The notes below the pieces were generated by a model. That model ran no database searches, was not told the origin of the DNA, and saw only the letters and a list, made by a program, of their open reading frames with translations. From the NCBI GenBank assembly GCA_964019415.1, contig OZ025868.1, positions 3,142,961-3,206,960 of the forward strand: a stretch of 64,000 bases of DNA, given 5' to 3'. Of this stretch, positions 23,829 through 33,533 are shown piece by piece. The number at the start of each line of letters is the position of its first letter. The first letter of the stretch is position 1. Both the position numbers and the translations under genes were made by a program. The DNA comes from Ianthella basta. Taxonomy: Eukaryota; Porifera; Demospongiae; Verongiida; Ianthellidae.

Positions 23829-24442
23829 GTATACACATACGTATACACATACACACTGGTGTATGTATATCTCACAAGTACTGTTGTGCACTCAATATGA
23901 GTATGAGTCACTCCTGTGCCTACTCCCCCCCCCCCCCCCCCCTTACCATCCAGTCCAACAGATGCAGGCCCATAAGATGACCGAGAGCCGGGAGATGACT
24001 GTCCACTCAGAGACTGGTCACCTTGAGCTAGCAACCTCCAAGATGGCCGCCCTCCTGGAGAAGCTCCAGGCATATGTTGAAGATGTGCTGAGTGGGAAGG
24101 TGGAGGGTGACGTACAAGTGGGGCGGACACTGATGGAGGCTCTCTCCAAAGTCCCTGACATTCCTCCGGCACAGTTTGACACTCTTCTGAACAACAGCAT
24201 GCAGGTTAGCAGGAGGTGGAACTTTGTGTAGACTTAGAGGGAAGGCGCGTGCTTGTGTGGTGATTAGGTTGTCACTTGCTGTGGTGTAATTTCACCTCTT
24301 TCTTCTGTCTCTTATCACTCTCTTTTCCCTTCCATTTTTCTCCCTAATGCCTCCCCAGGACCTGTTGATGGTGCTGTACTTGTCAAACCTCACACAGATG
24401 CAGATGTCACTAGGAGAGAAACTATCCTTTCTCACAATATGA
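21952..24442 (+). CDS. EIF3F: Translation initiation factor eIF3 subunit F
   Basis: MPN-domain subunit of the eIF3 complex, which binds the 40S ribosome and organises initiation. Six exons: 21952-22128, 22355-22431, 23278-23415, 23563-23654, 23954-24204, 24359-24442. They total 819 nt, an exact frame for 272 aa. Family blocks are clear: [35 protein letters not shown], the stretch [30 protein letters not shown] and [13 protein letters not shown]. The C-terminal helices include [20 protein letters not shown]. The protein lacks the long Ala/Pro-rich N-terminus of mammalian eIF3f. The start is the first in-frame ATG and directly precedes the conserved domain. The gene lies 116 bp downstream of NDUFS2 on the same strand. 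Its last two exons are partly duplicated downstream (24657-25928) and a further scrap lies at 31793. Confidence 0.95.
22606..22901. mobile_element. 296 bp MITE with terminal inverted repeats
   Basis: It lies in eIF3F intron 2 after a CA array. The left end GCATACCGTATAGCGGGAAA continues into AATTTTGC. The right end reads GCAAAATTTTTCCACTATAT then GGTATGC, an inverted copy of about 28 nt with few mismatches. The interior is A/T-rich and non-coding. Length and termini fit a non-autonomous DNA transposon; the superfamily is not assigned. Confidence 0.75.
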
Positions 24443-24656
24443 CCCCTCCCACCCCACAGACAGCATTCTTGGCACGAATGGTTGTACTAGCGATTCTTAT
24501 GTCAAACTTACTTATCTATTTGGATTGTTGGACATATGCATGTCCCTAGCAACCCGTATCAACAGAGCTAGTATGCTAACCTATACGTATGCATATAGGC
24601 ACATTGAAGCTAGTGTTCAGCCAAAATCACTAGTCACATTATACACACATAGATAA

Positions 24657-25928
24657 GATGTGTTGAGTGGGAAGGTGGAGGGTGATCACGACGTACAAGT
24701 GGGGAGGACACTGATGGAGGCTCTCTCCAAAGTCCCTGACATTCCTCCAGCACAGTTTGACACTCTTCTGAACAACATCATGCAGGTAAACAAATGGGAA
24801 GGTTGTAAAAGGAAGAGGTGTGTGCATGGTACAAAAGGTAGTATTTATTGCTTCCAGTGACTTGCAAAAATGGTTAGATTGCACAGAAGATTCTACCAGT
24901 GTACCAGTATCAGTCAGCTGAAACAGTGACGAATGAGTGCTAGCCATTTCACTCTCTTTTCCAACCAAATGACAGTGATGCTAACGGCTAGCTAAGCTCA
25001 CTTTTCACCTACATGCTGAGCTTTCTGGAGTAAAACACACAGTCTTTGAACACAGGACAGGCAACCAGCCTACCAGCCTTCTACACCGAAGTGTCTCAGG
25101 AGACTGGGGGGGCAGAGCCTGACGGCAACCAGTGATTGCCTTCCCCAGCTAGTCATCCTACAAAGATGGAAGAGCCACAGACAGCTGTTTCGCCCTGATT
25201 GGGGCTCATCAGTATGGCGTACTGATGGATGGTAGGATGAGTAGCTACTCTTGTATCCACTACCAGTGAAACACTTGTGGTTTCAACAAGAGAGAATATT
25301 GAGACACTTCAGTGCCACTATGAGACACTTCAGTGTAGAAGGCTGGTAGGCGTAAAATCTAGTGATTAGCCTTTGTTCAACCTAGCCCGGCCTGGCCGTT
25401 GCAGTGTCTTACTGCAGTGAACCGACCTCTCATGTATTGGTTAACTATTTCTGTGGTGATCTGTAGGCCAGCACATTGAGATGCCACTAGCTGTTCCCTG
25501 GTTGCAGTGTTGCCTGGTGATATCCTGAGTAGGAGATAGCTGAAAGCAGTCCAGATTGAGTGCCTGTTCAGAGTGGTATTATCTGAATCTCTCCATTGCA
25601 ATGGTAAAGCTAATGTGTTTAAATGACTACTATCTTTCCTCTGCCTTTCCCACGATGATGCGCCTACATCCGGCGTTTGCTCCAGTATACTCCAAGATAT
25701 GATCTTCTTATTTTGCATGGTTAGATCATGTTATAGGTTCCCATTCAAATGTACAGTATTCCCAATAACTCCCTCCCTTTTGTTACAATCCTTTCTCTTC
25801 CACTCCCTCCCTATCCCCTATTACCACTCTGCTCCCTCCCTCAGGACCTGCTGATGGTGCTGTACTTGTCAAACCTCACCCAAATGCAGATGCCACTAGG
25901 AGAGAAACTTTCCTTTCTCACCATATGA
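24657..25928 (+). pseudogene. Partial duplicate of eIF3F exons 5 and 6
   Basis: Bases 24657-24786 repeat the second half of eIF3F exon 5 (from [10 protein letters not shown]), with two extra in-frame codons (HD) and an intact donor. Bases 25845-25928 repeat the whole last exon with its acceptor, an open frame of the same 84 bp and a stop. The 5' half of exon 5 is absent, so this is not a full gene. Because exon 6' keeps an acceptor and frame, eIF3F transcripts could in principle use it as an alternative last exon, changing only one residue (Ser to Pro in QMQMPLGEKL). Confidence 0.8.
25069..25350. mobile_element. 282 bp MITE with 30 nt terminal inverted repeats
   Basis: The left end starts CCTACCAGCCTTCTACACCG and continues AAGTGTCTCA. 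The right end TGAGACACTTCAGTGTAGAA followed by GGCTGGTAGG is its reverse complement with a single mismatch in 30. The element has inserted between the two duplicated eIF3F exon fragments. The interior has no gene. Confidence 0.8.
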
Positions 25929-26185
25929 CCTCACTCCCACTCGTGTGTTATCTGGTTGTACTGCATGCACTATACCTTGTGTTCAATCATTTTGTTGCCC
26001 TCAGCCTGTTTACTTTTTCTCCGGGACGAGAAGATTTTATTGTTGCTGTGGGCAGCTGACCTTTCTAGCTAGTCTAGCTCGCTAGACCGACCCTGTAAGC
26101 GCCCGGAAGGCGCTTATGGGACAATCTAGCGACCCAGAGTTGCTAGGATTTTGTTTCTGGAACATTCTACAGAAGAGGTTGCTGC

Positions 26186-28144
26186 ATGATGGCGCAGTTG
26201 GATGAATTGTTTCGCAAAGAATTTGAGAAGGCGCATCAGTGCTACATAAGAAAACAACGCAACCCATTCTGTATCCTCTGCCGTAGGAAGAACACAGGGA
26301 TCATTGTTGCCAGTCCCTTCTTCCCCCGCTCTGTACGTTCACTCACCGGTACACCTCTCGAGCACACAATAAGTGGATATATAGGGTACTGCAAGTCGTG
26401 CGAAGATATGCTAAGTGAGAAGGAACAGGGCTTATACTCACTGGTGCACGCACCTCTGGCGGAAGATTTCAACTGTGCTGTCCATGTCGAAGGTGAAGAC
26501 GCTGCGAGAGTTTGTTACTGCGCGTTATCCGTCTGGTGGCGTTTCGCCTCTCTGACTTGCTTGGCATATGACAAGTCTAATAGGGGGAAGGAATTTCGCA
26601 AGCTGCTTGACGTAGTGCGTTGGTGGCTCCATAAGCCAAGAGGGTACTTGCCATGTGGATTGCAGTTTTTCATCTATGCACTCCACCCAGGTGATGCTGC
26701 AAAGCTGCGGGAGCATGGGCCAGAACTGGCTGCCACGAAGTTTTATGGTCATTTGAACAATGAAGCTGGCCGTGTCTCTCTTATTTGCATGGGCCCCGTA
26801 CGTTGCATGTACCTGTACTTTCCCTGGTCCTGCTTTCAGACTTCCAGCCCCATAGACATTCCTGCAGGAAAAGAACGGCTTGAGCTAGAAATGTACATGG
26901 AAATAATGGCTTCTGAATGTAGAATAGGATCTTCCAGGCAGCTATTACCTGCAGTCATCAATAATGACAAGGATGAAGAACTACGTCTAGAATTCGAAAA
27001 GGCGCAGGTTTGTTATAGAGAGAAGACACCCAATCGCTTCTGTATATTGTGTCGCAAAAGAAATTGTGATAAAAGGGTCCAATTGAGCCACATCACCCCC
27101 CATTCAGTAATCAAGTCAGCAGGTTGTGATATTGTTTCTACTGACTCCACAGGCCAGCAGATAGGCCATAGCATGAGCGGGTACAGAGGTTATTGTAAAC
27201 AATGTGAGCGTATGCTGAGTGATAATGGTGAAACGAACTTTAACCGCCTCATTCACAAGCCTCTTGTTGAGGATCCCGACTGTGCTGTCCGCATCACGGG
27301 CAAGGATGTGCGTGATGTGTACCATTGTGCCTTGTCCATTTGGTGGCGTCATTCCAGCCTTCATGGCCTGGCCTCAGAAAAGTCGGATGACGGAAAAAAA
27401 GTGCGCCAGATCCTTGAGAATATACGCACCTGGCTCCACGACCCCAGTGATGACTATTTGCCTGTAGGATTGCAAGTGGACTTCAACACATTACACAAAG
27501 ATGACCGTTCCTTTTTGAAAGAACAAGGCATAGATACTGACCTAGACTATGACCCTTTTGTCCATGATGGAAGTCCTATAGTGCAAATTCACTTGGGACC
27601 CTTGATCTGCAAATACGTATGCACAACAGATGGATCATCACTTCCGATTTCTTTGTACCTGGACATACCGGAAGGAGATAAACGAAGGCGTATACCTCAG
27701 GATGTCCTGATAGGATACTGGCAGCGTCTCACAGAAATACGTATGAGCACACTATTGCGGTGCAGCAAGGAGAAGCTACCCTCCTCATCGTCCACATTGT
27801 ATGTGCATAAGCTGGACTTAATTCCACAGGGCATTGCTCACATCCTTGATGACTGTGTAACCTTTAGATTTCATCGGTGCATCAGGGATTTGACCTGGTC
27901 AAATGCAACTATGGATGTCTCTATTAAGCTAAAGATATATAAACTCAAAGATAAGCCAGGTGATGGTCCACCTTATAATGCATTGATGATATTTTCCGGA
28001 CACTATGATCACAAGAGAATTCGTCTTTGGCTTCAGTCTGAGACAGGCACTACTTTTTCAATTGATGAGAAAGTTCATGTTCATCTGCTAAGTGAAGACC
28101 ACAAAAGAGATTTGGAAGACTTAGTAGCCAGGTTGCGTTGCTGA
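26186..28144 (+). CDS. Two-module member of an unrecognised Cys2-SHxxP-Cys2 family (paralogue A)
   Basis: A single-exon frame of 652 aa; I do not recognise a named family. Module 2 (about 256-652) is full length and aligns along its whole length with the two neighbours at 30153 and 32117. It has FCILC (Cys286, Cys289), SHITPHSV (His302), GYRGYCKQCERMLS, CALSIWWR, YLPVGLQ and a C-terminal RIRLWLQS. Module 1 (about 1-245) repeats only the N-terminal two thirds; there the SH pair is SP (residues 43-44) and the loop before GYIGYCKSCEDML (Cys69, Cys72) is shortened. The pattern Cys-x2-Cys, His-x2-Pro, Cys-x2-Cys-Glu resembles treble-clef HNH nucleases; that is inference. No signal peptide or membrane span. 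Start: ATG at 26186, with another at 26189. Fragments of eIF3F lie just upstream. Confidence 0.75.
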   Translation: MMAQLDELFRKEFEKAHQCYIRKQRNPFCILCRRKNTGIIVASPFFPRSVRSLTGTPLEHTISGYIGYCKSCEDMLSEKEQGLYSLVHAPLAEDFNCAVHVEGEDAARVCYCALSVWWRFASLTCLAYDKSNRGKEFRKLLDVVRWWLHKPRGYLPCGLQFFIYALHPGDAAKLREHGPELAATKFYGHLNNEAGRVSLICMGPVRCMYLYFPWSCFQTSSPIDIPAGKERLELEMYMEIMASECRIGSSRQLLPAVINNDKDEELRLEFEKAQVCYREKTPNRFCILCRKRNCDKRVQLSHITPHSVIKSAGCDIVSTDSTGQQIGHSMSGYRGYCKQCERMLSDNGETNFNRLIHKPLVEDPDCAVRITGKDVRDVYHCALSIWWRHSSLHGLASEKSDDGKKVRQILENIRTWLHDPSDDYLPVGLQVDFNTLHKDDRSFLKEQGIDTDLDYDPFVHDGSPIVQIHLGPLICKYVCTTDGSSLPISLYLDIPEGDKRRRIPQDVLIGYWQRLTEIRMSTLLRCSKEKLPSSSSTLYVHKLDLIPQGIAHILDDCVTFRFHRCIRDLTWSNATMDVSIKLKIYKLKDKPGDGPPYNALMIFSGHYDHKRIRLWLQSETGTTFSIDEKVHVHLLSEDHKRDLEDLVARLRC

Positions 28145-30152
28145 CAGCATTAATTCTGGTTCATGTATGACATTGTGTAGTGTATGTGCATGACTGGTTT
28201 TGCATGACATTGTGTGTATTATTGATCACATGTTATATATTGCTCACTCACGTGTATGCCATCACCTACATTATGCATGGTTGGGTTTGTAAAGTTTCTG
28301 CACATGCGTGATTGATTACAGAGTTGAGTGCCTCACGTGCTTGTATCCAGTGAAGCAATTATCGTCTCCTATTTAAGTTGTTTAACATCCGCGGGTTTCC
28401 CGCAAAGTCAGCATGCCCACCCAAGGTGTGCTTGCAATTGTGTCCTGGGTCTGATGACATCACATGCAGAGTGCATGAAATGGAATTTTGAACCAAATGC
28501 AAGCATGAATATTTAAATGAATCAAAGTGCAAGCACATGCATGCTGTGAAAAGTTCAAATTGAAATAATTAAGATTTCAGTATAATATATATATATAAGT
28601 GCATGATATGAACTGTAAGCTACATATATAATTTACAGGAAGCAGTCTTGCCAATCTTAAATGGGTGATTATATTATAGAACTTTAATGTGGTGGAGGCT
28701 CATGCTACAATAATTATTGGTAAGAAGCTTAAGAGGAGTTACATACATAGTAAGCCTTACACATAGACACAGGAGGGAACCGGACTGGCAACACAAAACC
28801 TCGTGCGTCTATGATATGAGCGACCATGCATGATCTGTAAGCCAGTGTACAGAATTGCGCTTTTAATTTCATTCAACTGCAATAAGCGTGCATGAACCAC
28901 TTTTTGTGTAGATGGGCCATACAATTAAACTCCAAAAGTCCATGGTAAAAGAGACCAACAGTTAACATTTTTCTTATTGTAAGAGATCTTGAAAAGCATT
29001 GCGAGCAAGCTAGGAGAATACTTCAATATTAATATTGTTGCATATTGAAGACCCTATAACCCGAGAAACTGGACTATCGATGAGGAATCTGGTACCAGGA
29101 GACCACTCGATCATGAAAGTGCCACAGTTGAGCCAGCAGTGAGAGAAAGTAACACTGGATATAATGTACGTCCATGGAAAGAGAGGAAGCACAGCCTCTA
29201 CTAGCCAACAACAACAGAATGTCGTATGGGTCAGTTCAGGCCTAAGAAGGCAAAATGCATTATACACTGTATGCTATACATTGAGGAACTGTATTACACA
29301 TGATTATATACACTCTCCCTTATACGTAATGAAAATCATTTAATTAACACACATGCTTGTGTGTAATTTTATTTATTGTTGGTTGCCATGGCAATGCCAG
29401 AAACACCAGAGGAAGAGACTGGGTATATGTTGTATATATCCCAGCTAGCTGGGTTATATTTATGATATATAAGTTCCCCAGGAGCTTGATATCATGGGCT
29501 CTTATCGTTAGCCCATCGGCTTCATGTGCAAAGTTTAAATTTCACAGACGCATGTGTTCTCTGCACATTTGGCTGTACTAGTGATTTCTTTAATGTGGTA
29601 CAGGCTCATGCTACGTTGTCAAGCAGATTTATGGAGCGTTGATGAACATTCACGTAGCTGTAGGGCTGGTTCCAGTAAAATGTTTCCACCACGAGGGTCT
29701 TCATCAGTTACAGTTTGTAACAGTTTTGTAACTGATTTAGGTCTCTCTGAGACAGACAGCCTCCCTTGTCCCAAATGACACTAAATAAAGCATTGCAATC
29801 TACCTCTGTAGCTATACGGCACTGGCAGCAGCCTCGAAATCTGCATAAAGGTCAAAGAGCACGTGATTGCCGTTATCTCGTACCTATACTGTAATAATAT
29901 AATATCTACATAGTAGCTTCGTACCCAGGCCTTCGATAGAAAATGGATATTCGCCCGGCAGCCAGATCAGCAACCAAACCTAATACTAAATAATTTATAC
30001 AGGATATATAGCGCAACCTACGGTGTTGCTGTATACTATTTTGCTGAGCTGGCCTGCAGCTGGGTACGAGGAACCTATACGTAGTAGAGCCTGAGGGTAA
30101 GAACTTCTGCTGTCTCTCTCGAGCGGCAGGTCTCTGTAGGATTCTTCTTGTC
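28145..30152. other. Gene-poor interval between paralogues A and B
   Basis: A/T-rich, with no supported exon. Around 28904-28964 it matches the 3' flank of fibrillarin (34272-34345), sharing GATGGGCCATA / GGTAAAAGAGANCAACAGTT. The phrase AGGCTCATGCTAC occurs near 28697 and 29603. A minus-strand frame of 85 codons at 29267-29010 has no recognisable domain and is not called. Confidence 0.6.
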
Positions 30153-31334
30153 ATGGAATCACCATATGAACTTCTTCGCCAAGAATTTGAACAGGCTAGA
30201 AGCTGCTTTATACAAAATAGAAAGAACAAGTTCTGTATCTTGTGTCGCAGGTACAAGCCCAAAGATATCGTACTGAGCCATGTTATTCCACATTCCGTGC
30301 TGAAGTCAACAGACAAGAGTGTTCACAAGATTGGCCTCGCTGGTCAAGAGATGGGTCCCAGTCGGCTAGGATATCGAGGGTATTGTAAGTCGTGTGAAGG
30401 TATGCTGAGTAGGGGCGAACGGCACTTCAATCAACTCATGCACGCACCTCTGGTAGACAACCACAACAGCGCTATCCACGTCAGAAGCAAAGACGCTGCC
30501 GCCATTTATCACTGTGCCATTTCTATGTGGTGGCGTTTTTCCACCCTTTCTTCCTTGGCCTGTGAGAAGTCTTCTGAAGGAGAAGACTTTCGGAAACTTC
30601 TTGAACGTGTTCGCGTGTGGCTGCACAAACCCAATAATACTTTACCTTTTGGATTACAAGTATTCTTCGTTGCACTCCATTCAGAGGATCTCTCTTGTTT
30701 GCGAAAACTTGGTTTGGGATTGGCTGCAACAGGGTTCTATGGTACTGTCCAAAGTCCTGAAGACAAACTTGCCAATCTTACCTGCATGGGTCCATTGCAC
30801 ATCAAATTCGTGTATCTAAAATTGTCCTGCTTTCCAGTTTCCAGTCCCATAGACATTCCTGCAGGGGATGCCCGACAACAGTATTCCATCCAAAACCTGG
30901 CAGAGTTTATGACATCTCTTAGGGACATCATGCTAAACCTTGAGTTGCGTACAAGCAAGGAAGTGCCACCCCCCTCTGCACACATATACCAAATGAGGAA
31001 CATGGACATCATTCCGGAACAAATTGCGGCAATTGATTCGAAGACAGCTGTTTTTCATTATCATCGTCTGATCAGGGTTGAGACATGTAGAACAACCGCT
31101 GGCAATGTGAAGCTTGAGCTGTATAAATACAAGAAGGCGAAAGGTGATGAGCCCCCATATGATGCGCTGGCCACACTAACCCAAGTGAATGGAAGAATCC
31201 GCATCTGGCTTCAGTCTGACCCCACAGGCAAGAGCTTTGAATTCCATAAAGATATAACTTCCCGGCTGCCCTTTCTGGTTGACTTCTGTGTGGCACAATT
31301 GAAGAGTTTAATTTCTGAGATAAAATTACCATGA
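30153..31334 (+). CDS. Single-module Cys2-SHxxP-Cys2 protein (paralogue B)
   Basis: A single-exon frame of 393 aa, the clearest one-module form of the family. It has FCILC (Cys28, Cys31), LSHVIPHSVLKS (His43), GYRGYCKSCEGMLS (Cys78, Cys81), GERHFNQLMHAPL, CAISMWWR, VRVWLHKP, LPFGLQ, LAATGFYG, CMGP, SPIDIPAG, and the C-terminal block PPYDAL...RIRIWLQS. The first 90 residues look like a zinc-binding HNH-like head; the remaining 300 have no fold I can name. No introns, signal peptide or membrane span. The start ATG at 30153 aligns with the starts of A and C. The mismatch with the intron-rich surroundings suggests retroposition or acquisition; no poly(A) tract is seen after the stop. Confidence 0.78.
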   Translation: MESPYELLRQEFEQARSCFIQNRKNKFCILCRRYKPKDIVLSHVIPHSVLKSTDKSVHKIGLAGQEMGPSRLGYRGYCKSCEGMLSRGERHFNQLMHAPLVDNHNSAIHVRSKDAAAIYHCAISMWWRFSTLSSLACEKSSEGEDFRKLLERVRVWLHKPNNTLPFGLQVFFVALHSEDLSCLRKLGLGLAATGFYGTVQSPEDKLANLTCMGPLHIKFVYLKLSCFPVSSPIDIPAGDARQQYSIQNLAEFMTSLRDIMLNLELRTSKEVPPPSAHIYQMRNMDIIPEQIAAIDSKTAVFHYHRLIRVETCRTTAGNVKLELYKYKKAKGDEPPYDALATLTQVNGRIRIWLQSDPTGKSFEFHKDITSRLPFLVDFCVAQLKSLISEIKLP

Positions 31335-32116
31335 AACTTACGTAGTTACATAATTAATAGTAATTATTATTGTATAATTTGTATTGTAAAATTTTATTAT
31401 GCCTAGTGTATATTTATATGCACACGTGTACATTTGCTTAGTATTAATTGCTGGCCATGCTGAACGAGGAAGGAGAGGTGGAGGATGGAAGTAAGGTACT
31501 GTAGCTATAGATGTACATATACAGTATAAAGGCACCATGCATGGCTTGAAACAACAGACAAGGTGTACAACAGGACCCTGCCAACAGAATGCTCTGCACA
31601 CAAACCAAAGGGCACTAACACAGTACAATAGTCTTTGTCGGCTGCACACAAACAGTTAGTACAACTGAATGTAGCTACCCTGCAGTGTCAGTGTTCTAAA
31701 GCTACCTCCCCCTCCCTCCCCACACACACAATCGCACATCTCACAAGATGACACCCTTACATAATATAGCTACCAACTGTAGCTAGCTACTTGCCAAACT
31801 TCACACAGATGCAGATGTCACTAGGAGAGAAGCTCTCCTTTCTCACCATGCATATGACCCCTCCCACCTCACATTGATGTGTGTTGTATCGTTGTGCTGC
31901 ATGCAGTAGGGTGTGTTAACTCATTTTGTTGTTCCCAGTTCGTTCACGTCTTTATTTGCGAGAAGTAGTGATTTGTCTATAGAATTGTGGGTAACTTTTC
32001 CGTATACGTACAGCAAACGGCGAATCTGATTGGTCAGTACAGCTCTGGACTAGACCCCTCCCCTCCCCTCCCCTCCCCGACGCCCTTGTAATTGACCTTT
32101 GCTTTCTGTACGATCT
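31335..32116. repeat. Interval of duplicated scraps of fibrillarin intron and eIF3F tail
   Basis: Bases 31511-31765 match a fibrillarin intron segment at 35191-35507 in the same orientation (shared ATGGCTTGAAACAA, ACCAAAGGGCAC, CACAAACAGTTAGTACAA). Bases 31793-31865 match the end of the last eIF3F exon (ACAGATGCAGATGTCACTAG, then the GAGAAGCTCTCCTTTCTCAC region). Further bases to about 31990 resemble the sequence between the eIF3F exon copy and paralogue A (25930-26040). So paralogues A and C share an upstream module derived from eIF3F. Confidence 0.75.
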
Positions 32117-33328
32117 ATGGCGATGGACCCTGATGAATTGCTTCGCACTGAGTTTGAAAAGGCATATGAGTGTTTTGACAAGAATAAAGCCAACAAGTTT
32201 TGTATCCTTTGCCGTAAGAAGAACACTGACAAACGCGTTCAGTTCAGTCACATTATACCCCAGTCGGTGATGAAGTCAGCAAGCAAGGAAGAACCGTTGC
32301 TACACTCCGTCGGACAGTCAGGTCAAGAGGTTGGCCACGGTGTTAACTTTGGGTACAAAGGATACTGTGGGTCATGCGAAGACATGCTAAGTAAGAAGGG
32401 TGAAAAGCGCTTCAACCCTCTCGTGCACGTACCTTTGTTAAGCGACTTTAACAGTGCTGTCCATGTTGAAGGTGACGATGCTACGAGCGTTGGCCACTGC
32501 GCGTTATCCATGTGGTGGCGCGTCTCATCCCTGAGCAATTTGGCACGCGAAAAGTCTGATGAGGAGAGGGATTTCCGTAAGCTCCTCGAGTGGGTCCGCG
32601 TGTGGCTCCACAATCCAAGGGAGTACTTGCCATATGGAGTGCAGTTTTACTTTGCTGTTTACCACCCAGATGATGTCTCTGAGTTGCGAAGACATGGGTT
32701 GGACTTGGCTGCAACAAAGTACTACGGACCTTTAGTAGATCAAGACAGACATCTCCGATATATTTGCATGGGCCCTGTTCGCTGCTGTTACGCGTATTTC
32801 AAATTGTCTTGTTTTTCAAGTTCCAGCCGCATACACATTCATGCAGGAGAAGACCGACTTCGTTGGCCCGACATGGAAGAACTGAAAGGAGACATGTGGA
32901 ATCTTAAGGATGGGTTGATGCAACGTGAACTGCGTGTACGTAATCAAGTACCATCTTCCTCAGAGGGTGATCCTGAATTGGTTTCGTCAGCTGACATAAT
33001 TCCAACTAGATTATGTACCAACGTTGATGGTGAATTGCAATTCCATTATCATCATCTGTTCGGGGAGAAGGACTTTGGCCTCATGCAACTTAAACTGTAC
33101 AAACCTAACAATGGGAGACGTGATGATCCCTCATGTAATGCAGTGCTAGAAACACCCACCACATCTGGAGGGCTCGTTCGCTTGTGGCTACAGTCTCTTC
33201 CTCCGGAGCACAAGAGATTTAAAATTGCTGAAAATGCCCCGGTGCATAGGCTGGCTGACAATACTGTGCAGAGTTTGAAGAGAGCAGTTGATAACTTGAA
33301 TATGTTGGTCCTTTTGTTTCCGAGCTAG
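32117..33328 (+). CDS. Single-module Cys2-SHxxP-Cys2 protein (paralogue C)
   Basis: A single-exon frame of 403 aa from ATG at 32117 (a second in-frame ATG at 32123 is also possible). It carries all family marks: FCILC (Cys29, Cys32), FSHIIPQSVMKS (His45), GYKGYCGSCEDMLS, KRFNPLVHVPL, CALSMWWR, VRVWLHNP, YLPYGVQ, LAATKYYG, ICMGPVRC, HYHHLF, RLWLQS. A conserved acidic/aromatic start (DELLRTEFEKAYECF) matches A and B. Differences from B are spread evenly as in a diverging functional copy, with no frameshift or stop. Function is not known; a zinc-stabilised HNH-like domain is inferred from the Cys/His spacing only. Upstream are eIF3F-derived bases shared with paralogue A, downstream the fibrillarin gene. 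Confidence 0.78.
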   Translation: MAMDPDELLRTEFEKAYECFDKNKANKFCILCRKKNTDKRVQFSHIIPQSVMKSASKEEPLLHSVGQSGQEVGHGVNFGYKGYCGSCEDMLSKKGEKRFNPLVHVPLLSDFNSAVHVEGDDATSVGHCALSMWWRVSSLSNLAREKSDEERDFRKLLEWVRVWLHNPREYLPYGVQFYFAVYHPDDVSELRRHGLDLAATKYYGPLVDQDRHLRYICMGPVRCCYAYFKLSCFSSSSRIHIHAGEDRLRWPDMEELKGDMWNLKDGLMQRELRVRNQVPSSSEGDPELVSSADIIPTRLCTNVDGELQFHYHHLFGEKDFGLMQLKLYKPNNGRRDDPSCNAVLETPTTSGGLVRLWLQSLPPEHKRFKIAENAPVHRLADNTVQSLKRAVDNLNMLVLLFPS

Positions 33329-33499
33329 CATGCATGCATATGTGCACTGAACAGAATGCTGATCATGAACCACAGTCATGAATACATGACTCTTGTATTG
33401 TACTATAAAATATATAGGCTTGTATAGTATCCACTGAGAGTATTAGTATGCAAATACATTATTTCCATTGCATGATGGAAATGGTGAAAGGTTAATGTA

Positions 33500-33533
<34 letters not shown>

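Noticed and set aside
29010-29267. 85-codon minus-strand frame between paralogues A and B
   Set aside because: No domain, no homology I can name and no splice partners.
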